From Paenibacillus lignilyticus (lineage in GTDB: Bacteria; Bacillota; Bacilli; Paenibacillales; Paenibacillaceae), in NCBI RefSeq assembly GCF_017942085.1, contig NZ_JAGKSP010000004.1:370775-434774 (forward strand): a DNA stretch of 64,000 nt, read 5' to 3'. Position numbers and translations under genes: made by a program. Below, piece after piece: positions 52,412-61,048 of the stretch (position 1 is the first letter of the stretch; every line of letters begins with the position of its first letter). The notes under the pieces are model-generated. The model saw only the letters and a program-made list of their open reading frames with translations. It was not told the DNA's origin and did no database searches.

Positions 52412-52978
52412 ATGGCGATTCAGATTGCTTTGTTGCGCGGTATCAACGTTGGCGGGAAGAACAAGATTAAGATGGCAGAGCTGCGGGAAGCGCTTGAAAC
52501 ACTGGGTTTATCGCGAGTTCAAACGTATATTCAGAGCGGCAATATTTTGTTCGAGTCGGAAGAAGATGAACCGGCATTGCGCGGAAAAATCGAGGCTCTG
52601 ATCGAGAGCAAGTTTGGTTTGTCCATTCGCGTCATTATTCGCACAGCAGATGAGCTTGCAGCAATGGCTGCCAATCGGCCATTCTCGGATGAAGAAGTTG
52701 CGGCAGCCGAAGCTTCTTTTGAAGGAGAATGCCTCTATATTGCGATGATGCTCGATACACCGCAGGCGAATAAAATAGAGAAGCTGGAGAGCTATGATTT
52801 TAAAGAGGATCGTTATGTGATCGCAGGCAGGGATGTTTATCTGTTATTTCGACAAAGCGTGCGGGATTCCAAGCTTTCCGTACAAGTGGACAAGCTGAAC
52901 GCGCCGGTGACCGTACGAAATTGGAATACACTGACGAAGCTTATTGCGATGTCGCAGGAAATGGGTAATGCCAATTAA
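52412..52978 (+). CDS. DUF1697 domain protein
   Basis: The 188-residue protein has the typical opening (IALLRGINVGGKNKIKMAEL), YIQSGNILFES and RNWNTLTKLI ending of DUF1697 proteins. The family has no proven activity. The ribosome binding site is weak (GTGGTG). The next gene begins 44 bases after the stop, so the two may share a transcript. Confidence 0.85.
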   Translation: MAIQIALLRGINVGGKNKIKMAELREALETLGLSRVQTYIQSGNILFESEEDEPALRGKIEALIESKFGLSIRVIIRTADELAAMAANRPFSDEEVAAAEASFEGECLYIAMMLDTPQANKIEKLESYDFKEDRYVIAGRDVYLLFRQSVRDSKLSVQVDKLNAPVTVRNWNTLTKLIAMSQEMGNAN

Positions 52979-53022
52979 GGGGAGCAAATCTCACGATCTA
53001 CACGTTAAGGGGGAAGCCTATC

Positions 53023-54633
53023 ATGTTCAATCTATCGGAGTATCCATATCCATCCAGAAGGACGGCAGTCGTAGCGAAGAAAGGAATGGTTGCCGCCTCG
53101 CAGCCGCTCGCTTCTCAAGCGGGACTTCGCGTATTGCAGCAAGGCGGGAATGCCATTGATGCGGCGATTGCAGCCGCTGCATGTCTTACGGTAGTAGAGC
53201 CGACAGGCAATGGCATTGGGAGCGACGCGTTCGCGATCGTTTGGTATAAAGGGCAAATGTATGGATTGAACGCGAGTGGAGGAGCGCCTGAGCTGTTGAC
53301 GCCGGAAGCGGTTCGGCAGCGGGGATTTGAGGCGGAAATGCCGTCAAGCGGATGGCTGCCGGTGACCGTTCCCGGCGCGCCGGCAGCCTGGGCCGGTTTA
53401 TCCGCTCGATTCGGCGCATTGCCATTCGCGCAGCTGCTCGAATCCGCGATTGATTATGCCGAGGGCGGTTACCCGGTTTCCCCGGAGCTCGCGGTGAAAT
53501 GGCAGCGTGCTCACGAGGTGTATTCGCAGAGAAGCGGGAATGATCCTGATTTCGCAGAGTGGTTTCGTGTCTTTGCCCCGAATGGACGAGCACCGAGGGT
53601 CGGCGAGATATGGCGGTCACCGGATCATGCACGGACGCTTCGGCTGATTGCGGAAACCGGCAGTGAATCGTTTTACCGTGGCGAGCTGGCAGAGATCATC
53701 GATCGGTATGCCAGAGAGAGCGGGGGGCTGCTTCGCAGCACGGATCTTGCACCGTTTCAACCGGACTGGGTGGACCCGATTTCAGTGGCTTATCGAGGCT
53801 ATGACGTATGGGAGCTGCCTCCGAATGGGCAAGGACTTGTCGCTTTGATGGCTTTGAATATGTTGAATGGACTGGATCTTTCCGGTTATGAGAGCTCAGA
53901 CAGGCATCATGTTCAGATCGAAGCGCTGAAGCTGGCTTTTGCAGACGGGAAGCATTATATTACGGATCCTAACCGAATGAAAGCAACCGTGGAACAGCTG
54001 CTGTCCCCTTCCTATGCCGCACTTCGCAGCAGCTTGATCGGTGAACGGGCTTTGATGCCTGAACCGGGGCAATTGCCTAAGGGCGGAACTGTTTATTTGG
54101 CTACTGCTGATGGAGAAGGGAACATGGTTTCTTTTATCCAAAGCAATTACATGGGATTTGGTTCGGGGATTGTGGTGCCGGGAACCGGGATCAGCCTGCA
54201 GAACAGAGGGGCTTCCTTCTCCCTCGATCCTGCGCATGCGAATGTACTGGAGCCGGGGAAACGGCCTTATCATACGATTATTCCGGGTTTTATTACGAAG
54301 GACGGAGCACCGATCGGCCCATTCGGCGTAATGGGCGGCTTTATGCAGCCGCAGGGTCATCTGCAGGTAATCTCTCAGTTATTGGATCATCATCAGAATC
54401 CGCAGGCTGCGCTTGATGCGCCTAGATGGCAGTGGATGGAAGGCAAACAGGTTGCCGTTGAAGGTGAGCTGCCGACCGATATTGTAAAGGAGCTAAAGCG
54501 CAAAGGCCATGAGATTCAGATCGTACGAGATCGTAAAGCGTATGGCTGTGGGCAGGTTATATGGCGGGATGAGAATGGCGTCCTGATTGGCGGAACCGAA
54601 CCGAGAACAGACGGTTGCATAGCTTCGTGGTAA
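53023..54633 (+). CDS. Gamma-glutamyltransferase-like Ntn hydrolase
   Basis: The 536-residue protein starts at ATG 53023 behind AAGGGGGAAG. It has LQQGGNAIDAAIAAAACLTVVEP, the likely nucleophile T356 in KGGTVYLATADGEGN, and GIVVPGTGISLQNRGASFS near the active site. No signal peptide is present. It is a paralogue of the gene at 46631 with the same length and layout, but clearly different sequence. It is not next to purine genes, so its substrate may differ, for example gamma-glutamyl peptides or amides. Confidence 0.88.
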   Translation: MFNLSEYPYPSRRTAVVAKKGMVAASQPLASQAGLRVLQQGGNAIDAAIAAAACLTVVEPTGNGIGSDAFAIVWYKGQMYGLNASGGAPELLTPEAVRQRGFEAEMPSSGWLPVTVPGAPAAWAGLSARFGALPFAQLLESAIDYAEGGYPVSPELAVKWQRAHEVYSQRSGNDPDFAEWFRVFAPNGRAPRVGEIWRSPDHARTLRLIAETGSESFYRGELAEIIDRYARESGGLLRSTDLAPFQPDWVDPISVAYRGYDVWELPPNGQGLVALMALNMLNGLDLSGYESSDRHHVQIEALKLAFADGKHYITDPNRMKATVEQLLSPSYAALRSSLIGERALMPEPGQLPKGGTVYLATADGEGNMVSFIQSNYMGFGSGIVVPGTGISLQNRGASFSLDPAHANVLEPGKRPYHTIIPGFITKDGAPIGPFGVMGGFMQPQGHLQVISQLLDHHQNPQAALDAPRWQWMEGKQVAVEGELPTDIVKELKRKGHEIQIVRDRKAYGCGQVIWRDENGVLIGGTEPRTDGCIASW

Positions 54634-54675
54634 TGATAGATCGACTGGTTGAAATTCTATAAAGGAATGGAGTGT

Positions 54676-55545
54676 GTGAACACGATGGAAGCAGAACAGA
54701 CGGCGAGTCCGGATATCTGTAAAATCATTCAAGAGCTTGCAGGCAAACACATCATCCATCCGGATACCCGGCTTATGCATCAGGTGAGCGGCACGACAGA
54801 AGGGCGCGTTTACATCTTGATGGCGGACGAGCAGCCGCGTTATGTGCTGAAGCTGGAAGACGCGGAGTATTTGTCAGTCGTGTCGCAATTTCTGAATGAT
54901 TACGCGGCTAGTCCGCTGCTGCCTAAGGTTCATTTTACAGCCCCGGATAACTCTTATATCGTCTATGCATTCGTGCGCGGCACAACAGGCGGCGAGCGCG
55001 GATTAAAGCAAGATTGGTTGCCTCGTTTAACGGCAGACCTGTTGAATCATTACCGGGAAGTGGAGCAGTCGGACCCGTCTTTAGTGTGGGATGATCATAC
55101 GCTGGATGGTTTGGATTTTGCAAAAAACGAAATGGGAAGCTTGCTCCCGGAAGCCGATTATGAACTGGTGGTTTCGATTGCGATAAAGCTGCTCGTGTAC
55201 AGAGAAGCACGTCCCGATTATTGGCTACACGGCGACTGCGGTGTTCATAACTTCGTGTACCGTGAACAGCAGCTGGTGGGGGTTATCGATCCGACTCCGA
55301 TGGCCGGACCGCTGCTCTATGATTTCATCTTCGCATTCGTTTCTTCGCCGGATGACTTGACGATGGAAACGCTGCTTGCGGCATTGGAGCTTCTTGACCA
55401 TGAGCCGATGGAGCGCGAGGAGCTGGTCTGGGAGGTCGTGGTTGGGCTTTATTACCGGATTGGGGTGTGCTTGCTTCACCATCCTCATGATCTGCCGGCG
55501 TATCTGGAAGCATGGAATTACTGGAAAGCACTTGTACGTGAATAG
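54676..55545 (+). CDS. Aminoglycoside-phosphotransferase/kinase-fold protein
   Basis: A start at GTG 54676 has AAAGGA 9 nt ahead; ATG 54685 is equally possible. The ~289-residue protein has the APH-type catalytic loop WLHGDCGVHNFVY and metal segment VIDPTPMAGP, where HGD and the D of IDP are the key residues. The N-terminal lobe (VSGTTEGRVYILMADEQPRYVLKLED) would bind nucleotide. The target is unknown. It follows the gamma-glutamyltransferase by ~40 bases and may be in the same operon. Confidence 0.78.
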   Translation: MNTMEAEQTASPDICKIIQELAGKHIIHPDTRLMHQVSGTTEGRVYILMADEQPRYVLKLEDAEYLSVVSQFLNDYAASPLLPKVHFTAPDNSYIVYAFVRGTTGGERGLKQDWLPRLTADLLNHYREVEQSDPSLVWDDHTLDGLDFAKNEMGSLLPEADYELVVSIAIKLLVYREARPDYWLHGDCGVHNFVYREQQLVGVIDPTPMAGPLLYDFIFAFVSSPDDLTMETLLAALELLDHEPMEREELVWEVVVGLYYRIGVCLLHHPHDLPAYLEAWNYWKALVRE

Positions 55546-55569
55546 GATTGTCAATAAGGGGGGAATCGG

Positions 55570-55965
55570 ATGTCGCAGGTACGGTCGCAAACTACAGCAA
55601 CATCAATCGCACCTTGGATTTCGGTTCGCAGTGCGGTTGAAGCTTTAACGTTCTATAAAGCTGCATTCGGCGCGGTCGAGCTCTACAGGCTGGAGGAAGA
55701 AGAGGGAAAGCCGATTCTAGCGGAACTGTCGGTGCAAGGAGCGGGCTTCTGGATTCAGGAGGACCCGGAATCAAGTCCGAAGCCGGATGTGCCGGGCTCC
55801 ATTCGAATGATTCTTACTGTAGCTAACCCGGACACACTGTTTGAGCAAGCGATCTCGGCAGGTGCTGAGGTAGTTGTACCTGTCAATGAAGGCCACGGCT
55901 GGAGAATCGGACGGCTGATTGATCCGTTCGGGCACCATTGGGAGATTGGCAAGCGGCTGGTGTAG
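55570..55965 (+). CDS. VOC-family (glyoxalase/bleomycin-resistance-like) protein
   Basis: The 131-residue protein has the PhnB-like paired beta-alpha-beta-beta-beta pattern: ALTFYKAAFGAVELYRL near the start and GWRIGRLIDPFGHHWEIGK at the end, with the acidic and histidine metal ligands in the last segment. The fold serves dioxygenases, glyoxalases and drug-binding proteins; no substrate can be given. GGGGGGAATC precedes the ATG, and the gene is 24 bases after the kinase-fold gene. Confidence 0.85.
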   Translation: MSQVRSQTTATSIAPWISVRSAVEALTFYKAAFGAVELYRLEEEEGKPILAELSVQGAGFWIQEDPESSPKPDVPGSIRMILTVANPDTLFEQAISAGAEVVVPVNEGHGWRIGRLIDPFGHHWEIGKRLV

Positions 55966-56044
55966 CGGCGAGCCGCTTTATATGGATCGGAGCGCCTGGG
56001 GTAATCCCAGGCGTTTCGTGATGATCTACTTCTCACTTTCATCC

Positions 56045-56091
56045 AAGAGCTGTCTCTATCATCGTTTAGATGATAGGGGCAGCTTTTTTAA
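56045..56091 (+). terminator. Terminator after VOC gene
   Basis: AAGAGCTGTCTCTATCATC and GATGATAGGGGCAGCTTTTTT pair with one mismatch around 5 nt. A smaller hairpin, CGCCTGGG / CCCAGGCG at 55994-56013, lies just before it. Confidence 0.85.
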
Positions 56092-56102
56092 TGGATAATG
56101 AT

Positions 56103-56280
56103 CGAAGAGAGGTACTGGTTACCGCTCTTATACGATAGTTGGTGGTTTGAAGACGAAGAGCGGTACTAGTTACCGCTTATTGGCGCGAAATGGTAGTTCT
56201 CTGTCGAAGAGAGGTACCTAGTACCGCTCTTGAGTAAGAGTTGGTAATTTGGAGTCGAAGAGAGGTACTGCGTACCGCGC
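56103..56280. repeat. Four palindromic repeats at 50-51-nt spacing (family C)
   Basis: CGAAGAGAGGTACTGGTTAC, a further ~7 nt to CGCTCTT, starts at 56103, and related copies start at 56154, 56205 and 56255; the spacings are 51, 51 and 50. Each core is palindromic (AAGAG.GGTA / TACC.CTCTT). The 24-nt sections between cores are partly alike (TTGGTGGTTT, TTGGTAATTT), so the true unit is about 51 nt and all copies have the same direction. Confidence 0.75.
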
Positions 56281-56505
56281 ATGTGAAATAGAGTAGATCC
56301 TCCAGAGATCTACATCGGCGTGAATTTGGAGTAATGGGAGAAAGCAGCTCACCTAGGGATCTTCACTAGCGAGAATCCGGAATGGTGAGAGATTTCGCAC
56401 CGCGCCGAACCAACTCGACAGCTTCACTTTCGAGGATACCGCGGCTCGTGTTCGTCAAAGGCTAAGCTTCTCACCTCCATTCAGCGAGCCAAAAACATCT
56501 TGCTA

Positions 56506-56519
56506 TTAAAACGCTTTCA
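56506..56519. promoter_or_regulatory. cre-like CcpA site before YesN-type gene
   Basis: TTAAAACGCTTTCA matches the relaxed 14-nt CcpA consensus in all but one position. It is next to TATATT (56521-56526), a possible -10 box, so bound CcpA would block transcription. Confidence 0.45.
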
Positions 56520-56569
56520 CTATATTTTTAGGGTAACAGAATCAGAAAAAGGGTTTGAGGGGGACTAGC

Positions 56570-58183
56570 ATGTATAGGATGTTCATCGTGGATGACAACA
56601 AGTACGAGCGCAATGGTCTTAAAAATCATATTGATTGGGCATCGCTAGGCATAGAAGTGGTGGCAACTTTCCCGAATGGCGCGGAGGCGCTGGAACGAAT
56701 TGACGAACTCAAGCCGCATCTCATCGTAACCGATATCGCGATGCCGATTATGAACGGCGTCCAGTTATCGGAGCAAATTTATCAGCGGTACCCCGATATA
56801 AAAGTCATTTTCATCAGCTGCCACAGCGATTTCGAATTCGCCAAGTCCGCCGTCGACTTGGGCATCTACGGCTATGTTCTCAAACCGATTATTGCCGATG
56901 AGCTCGTGACGGCGGTCAAGAAGCTCGTCCACGATATTGATATCAAGCATTCGCAATCGATGGAGAAAGAACGCATGCTGCAGCAGCTGGAAATGATGCT
57001 GCCGCTCGTACAAGAGCAGTTCTTCAAAGAACTGCTGCTCGGCAATTTCCATAACGAAGCCGATATTATCAAACGGATGGCGTTCCTGAAGATTGCAGTT
57101 CGGCCGCATGACCGGATCCATGTGCTGTCGATCCAGCTTCACGAAGCGGAAGAGAAAGCGATCGATCATGGCGTGGCGGATGCGTACTTCGTCTCCTATT
57201 CCGTCAAGAGAAGCATTACCTCCTTAAGCACAGGCAACCGTTATATCTATCCGATTCAATTCTCCTCCCTGGATTTTGCCGCCATTATCTTCGAAGCGGA
57301 TGATGAAGACAACATCATGAATACAGCCGTAGAAATCAGTATGGAGATCAGCAGAAGAGTCGAGCTTACGGCTATTACCGGCATCAGTAAAGTTTCCGAG
57401 GAGATCGCGGATATCTCGGCACTATATAAGCAGGCACAGAAAGCCGTCCACACCCGATTCTACAGCGGCAGCAACCCGATCATCACCTTTGAAGAAATCG
57501 AAGATCGCACGGATGTCCCATTCGAGGATCTCCCAAATCTCGAAGCGGTTTATCAGGATTTGAAAACACTGATGATCTACAGCACGGCTGCGGACGTCAG
57601 AGAGTTTGTTGATAAATACCTAGGCGATCGGGTATCCCGGCATGATGCCAATTATGTGAAGAGCTTTGCGTTCATGGTCGTGAATATTACGCGAATCATT
57701 CTACAGGAAGCTAATCAAACGTTCCGTGATCTGGCGGAGGATGATATGAAGGTATGGAAACAATTCAGCCAGCCGGATACGCCGATCAACGTGAGCGAGA
57801 AGATCTACCAATGGCTGATGTCCATTATCGATCGTTTGTCTGAGAAGAACACGAGTAAGAATACGAAGGTCGTCGATACGATCAAAGAGATCATCAAAGC
57901 GAAGTACCATGAGCAGATCACGATCGAGGATATTTCAAAGTCAGTCTACTTAAGCGGCAGATATGCCAACGCGCTGTTCAAGAAAGAAGTTGGCAAAACG
58001 ATTTTCGACTATGTCATTGAAGTGCGCATTGATGCGGCGAAGAAGCTGCTGAAGGACAAAGACAGCAGAGTGGCGTCCGTTGCCGAAGAGGTCGGCTACA
58101 TGAATACGTCGTATTTCTGCCTTGCATTCAAGAAGAACGTCGGGATGACGCCTGCTGAATACAAGAGTAAGGCTATCTTATGA
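56570..58183 (+). CDS. Response regulator with AraC DNA-binding domain (YesN-like)
   Basis: The start is ATG 56570, with GAGGGGGA at 7 nt; an upstream in-frame codon at 56555 overlaps that site. The 537-residue protein has a receiver domain (~1-125) with phospho-acceptor D55 in VTDIAMPIMNG and the lysine of VLKPI. A long middle region follows, and then a C-terminal AraC domain (ISKSVYLSGRYANALFKKEVG, then EEVGYMNTSYFCLAFKK). Its stop overlaps the kinase start by 4 bases. Phosphorylation by that kinase should switch on the permease genes downstream. Confidence 0.92.
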   Translation: MYRMFIVDDNKYERNGLKNHIDWASLGIEVVATFPNGAEALERIDELKPHLIVTDIAMPIMNGVQLSEQIYQRYPDIKVIFISCHSDFEFAKSAVDLGIYGYVLKPIIADELVTAVKKLVHDIDIKHSQSMEKERMLQQLEMMLPLVQEQFFKELLLGNFHNEADIIKRMAFLKIAVRPHDRIHVLSIQLHEAEEKAIDHGVADAYFVSYSVKRSITSLSTGNRYIYPIQFSSLDFAAIIFEADDEDNIMNTAVEISMEISRRVELTAITGISKVSEEIADISALYKQAQKAVHTRFYSGSNPIITFEEIEDRTDVPFEDLPNLEAVYQDLKTLMIYSTAADVREFVDKYLGDRVSRHDANYVKSFAFMVVNITRIILQEANQTFRDLAEDDMKVWKQFSQPDTPINVSEKIYQWLMSIIDRLSEKNTSKNTKVVDTIKEIIKAKYHEQITIEDISKSVYLSGRYANALFKKEVGKTIFDYVIEVRIDAAKKLLKDKDSRVASVAEEVGYMNTSYFCLAFKKNVGMTPAEYKSKAIL

Positions 58184-59919
58184 TCGGGAAGCTGTCGTAT
58201 CGCCACAAAATCGCCGCGATCATCTTCGTGTTTGCTTTTCTGCCTATGATTATTCTCGGTTCCTTGATGATTCAGAAAGTATGGAGCGCCAAAGTACAAG
58301 AGATTATTAACAAGAACGACATTCAACTGACCAGCAGCGTGAACGGGATAAACAGTCTGCTGTCTTCGAACATGGATAAGCTGATGGCGATTAACAACAA
58401 CTTCTATATTTTTAATTATTTGGATACCAAGACCGATCAGAACCTTGTTGGGGTTATGAATTTCAGTGACTATTTGCAGAGCGTCATTAATGCAATGAAG
58501 TCGGATAATCGGGATGTGAATTTCCAGATTTATGCCATTGAAGATACGAACTATGATGGGGATTATTTGCGAAGCATTCAGAACCTGGAGAACGTACGGG
58601 GAACGAACGGCATCAGTTTGAAGGATGAAATTTTGCAGTATGACGACTCCCAGATTTTATGGAAATATCGGACGATTAAAGCCCAATTCAGCGATGCGGA
58701 ATCTAACTTTCTGTTCGGCTATAAGAAGATCATGTCGCTCGGCAAGCCGCTGGCTATTATTGAGCTGCAAATTCCAATTCAACAAATTACGGACTTCTTC
58801 ACCTATGAAATTCCGGAAGGCAGTTATATCGTTTACGAGGTCGATGGGAAGAAGCAATGGGTGATAGGCGAGGAGGAAGAGACGATCCCGGAGGGGGATT
58901 CGGCCGGAGACGACTATTATATCATCGACAAAGAGCTGAAGCCGGGGATCGGCGATATCTCGATGTTCGTTCCGAAAAGCCTGGTATTCGAGGGATTAAA
59001 GGGTTATTTGATCACGGTGCTCGTTATTTTCATTTTCCTCATCGGTATTCTGTTCGTTACGGTCGAGATGGTTTCTTATTTCCTGACGAAGAAGCTGGAG
59101 GCACTCTTTAGAAAAATGAACACCAATGTCGAAAGCTTAATCAGCAGCGACAGCTTCGTGCCTTTCGAGGAAACCGAGGATGAATTCGGGAAGATGGGAA
59201 GGATTTTCTACGAGCTGACGATGCGGATCAAGGAATATTATCGCAAAATTACCGACTACGAGCTGGAGAAAACCGTATTGGAGACGCAGCTGCTGCAGGA
59301 ACGGTTCAATCCCCATTTTCTGTACAATACGCTCTCGACCTTCAGATGGATCTATAACGATCCGAAGGTTCATGAGGTCGTGGATTCGATGGTGAAGTAC
59401 TACCGCATTGCATTGAACAAAGGAAGCAGTATCATTACGATTGAGCAGGAAACGGAAATGATCCGCGAGTATTTGCGCTTGCAGATGTTTGCGTACGGCA
59501 ATGATTTTGATTACGACATCCACATTGAAGAGGACACCGGACAGCAGCTGGTCCTCAAGAATTTACTTCAGCCGATTGTGGAGAATGCGTTTCTGCATGG
59601 GATAAGCGGACGCGAATCAGGCGGTCTCATTACGATTCGGGTCAGCACAAATGACGACAACGAAACGATCCGCTTCGAAATTGCAGATAACGGACTTGGA
59701 ATGGGACCCGAGAAGATTAAACGCATACTCGAAGGCGCGGAAGAAAGCAAATACAGCGGCTACGGGATGAAGAATGTCCGCAATCGGATGGAAACCTATT
59801 ACGGGTCAGGCTACGGCCTTGAAATCGAAAGCGAGCCCGGACGAGGAACGAAGGTGATTCTGACGACACCATCCAATTACAGCGCCGATCGGATGGATGC
59901 GAAAGCCATTTCAGCGTAA
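58180..59919 (+). CDS. Sensor histidine kinase (YesM-like)
   Basis: The 579-residue protein has two membrane helices (~12-32 and ~275-297) around a ~240-residue outer sensor domain, then a HAMP-like linker. The His_kinase motif carries the phospho-histidine H379 in NPHFLYNTLSTFRW, and the ATPase domain ends with DNGLGMG and SGYGMKNVRNRM. ATGA overlap with the response-regulator gene indicates coupled translation. It senses a sugar or the loaded binding protein outside the cell; that detail is inferred from the family. Confidence 0.92.
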   Translation: MIGKLSYRHKIAAIIFVFAFLPMIILGSLMIQKVWSAKVQEIINKNDIQLTSSVNGINSLLSSNMDKLMAINNNFYIFNYLDTKTDQNLVGVMNFSDYLQSVINAMKSDNRDVNFQIYAIEDTNYDGDYLRSIQNLENVRGTNGISLKDEILQYDDSQILWKYRTIKAQFSDAESNFLFGYKKIMSLGKPLAIIELQIPIQQITDFFTYEIPEGSYIVYEVDGKKQWVIGEEEETIPEGDSAGDDYYIIDKELKPGIGDISMFVPKSLVFEGLKGYLITVLVIFIFLIGILFVTVEMVSYFLTKKLEALFRKMNTNVESLISSDSFVPFEETEDEFGKMGRIFYELTMRIKEYYRKITDYELEKTVLETQLLQERFNPHFLYNTLSTFRWIYNDPKVHEVVDSMVKYYRIALNKGSSIITIEQETEMIREYLRLQMFAYGNDFDYDIHIEEDTGQQLVLKNLLQPIVENAFLHGISGRESGGLITIRVSTNDDNETIRFEIADNGLGMGPEKIKRILEGAEESKYSGYGMKNVRNRMETYYGSGYGLEIESEPGRGTKVILTTPSNYSADRMDAKAISA

Positions 59920-59924
59920 TAAAC

Positions 59925-59967
59925 GATGACCTTATTCCGATTGCGATACCGGGATAAGGTCATTTTT
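59925..59967 (+). terminator. Terminator after sensor kinase
   Basis: ATGACCTTATTCCG and CGGGATAAGGTCAT pair around a loop, followed by TTTTTG. It separates the regulatory operon from the transport operon. Confidence 0.85.
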
Positions 59968-60027
59968 GTGAAAATAAGGAGATCCTTATTCTGTTATTTG
60001 TAATCCGTATTTTTACTATTTCCAGAA

Positions 60028-60045
60028 ATGAAAGCGTTCTATAAT
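60028..60045 (+). promoter_or_regulatory. cre-like CcpA site overlapping -10 box
   Basis: ATGAAAGCGTTCTAT (60028-60042) matches the CcpA consensus WTGNAANCGNWNNCW in all but one fixed position, and TATAAT (60040-60045) overlaps its end. This is a typical layout for catabolite repression of a sugar transport operon. The -35 region is weak (ATTTCC at 60018). Confidence 0.6.
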
Positions 60046-60088
60046 TCAATCATACAAGAGAAAAGCTAGTGACGAGAGAGGAGGGAAT

Positions 60089-61039
60089 ATGTTGAAAACG
60101 ATTGCAACTCAAGTGCCTGTGAAGAGAACGGTACGTGCCAGAATGCTGAAAAACATTCAGACGAATATGTTTGGTTACCTGCTAATGCTGCCTTCCATCG
60201 TTTTGACTTTCATATTTTCCTACTTGCCGATGCCCGGATTATTGTCAGCCTTTCAAGACTACAATATGTTCGCCGGATTATGGAAAAGCGATTGGGTGGG
60301 ATTGGTTCATTTCAAGGAAATCTTCCAAATTCCAATGCTGTGGGGCTCCATTATTAATACGCTGAAACTGAGCGTGCTCACTATTCTCGTCGGATTCCCG
60401 GCGCCGATCTTACTGGCGCTCATGATAAATGAGTTGAAGAACGGCTTGTACAAGCGAAGTGTTCAAACGCTGACTTATCTGCCTCACTTCTTGTCCTGGA
60501 TCGCCGTTGTAGGTCTCTGCTACTCCTTCTTCGATTCCTACGGACCGCTGAACGATCTGCGCGTTGCGGTGCTCGGACCGGATACGGAGCGGGAAATGTA
60601 CTTGTCCCAGCAAGGCTTGTTCCTCCCCTTGCTGCTGCTGCTAAGCGTGTGGAAGGAAGTCGGCTGGGGGACGATCGTATATCTCGCAACGATTACATCC
60701 ATTGACCCGCATCTCTATGAAGCCGCTAAGATGGATGGTGCCAATCGGTTCAAACAGCATCTGCATATTACGCTGCCGGGGCTGAAGCAAACGACGATTC
60801 TGCTGCTGCTGTTCACACTCGGAACGTTGTTCGCCAGCAACTTCGAGCTTGTCTACGGGATGCAGAACGCGTTTATTAACTTCGATGTTATCGCAACCGT
60901 TATCTTCTCCTCGGGTATTCAACAAGGCAGCTACTCATTGGCTACCGCGGTTGGATTCGCACAAGGGTTGGTCGCATTGCTGCTAATCATCATTGCAAAC
61001 AAGATATCCAAGAAAATATCAGGCGTATCGATATGGTAG
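60089..61039 (+). CDS. Sugar ABC transporter permease (LplB type), second system
   Basis: The 316-residue protein starts at ATG 60089 behind GGAGGGA. It has six membrane segments, the motif FGYLLMLPSIVLTFIFSYLP near the start, and the EAA loop YEAAKMDGANRFKQHLHITLP. It pairs with the next permease, 9 bases downstream. Catabolite control is suggested by a cre-like site over its promoter. As in the first system, no ATPase gene is present. Confidence 0.92.
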   Translation: MLKTIATQVPVKRTVRARMLKNIQTNMFGYLLMLPSIVLTFIFSYLPMPGLLSAFQDYNMFAGLWKSDWVGLVHFKEIFQIPMLWGSIINTLKLSVLTILVGFPAPILLALMINELKNGLYKRSVQTLTYLPHFLSWIAVVGLCYSFFDSYGPLNDLRVAVLGPDTEREMYLSQQGLFLPLLLLLSVWKEVGWGTIVYLATITSIDPHLYEAAKMDGANRFKQHLHITLPGLKQTTILLLLFTLGTLFASNFELVYGMQNAFINFDVIATVIFSSGIQQGSYSLATAVGFAQGLVALLLIIIANKISKKISGVSIW

Positions 61040-61048
61040 GAGGCCCAG

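Larger units (their letters stand above)
56092..56569. other. Gap upstream of two-component operon
   Basis: This 478-base stretch has no convincing frame. It contains the 51-nt-spaced palindromic block (56103-56280), about 200 bases with no recognised element, and then the cre-like site and the start signals of the two-component operon. Confidence 0.65.

Noticed and set aside
56103..56280. Short CRISPR-like array with 27-nt repeats and 24-nt spacers
   Set aside because: The supposed spacers resemble one another and the repeat copies differ; a 51-nt tandem unit explains it better.
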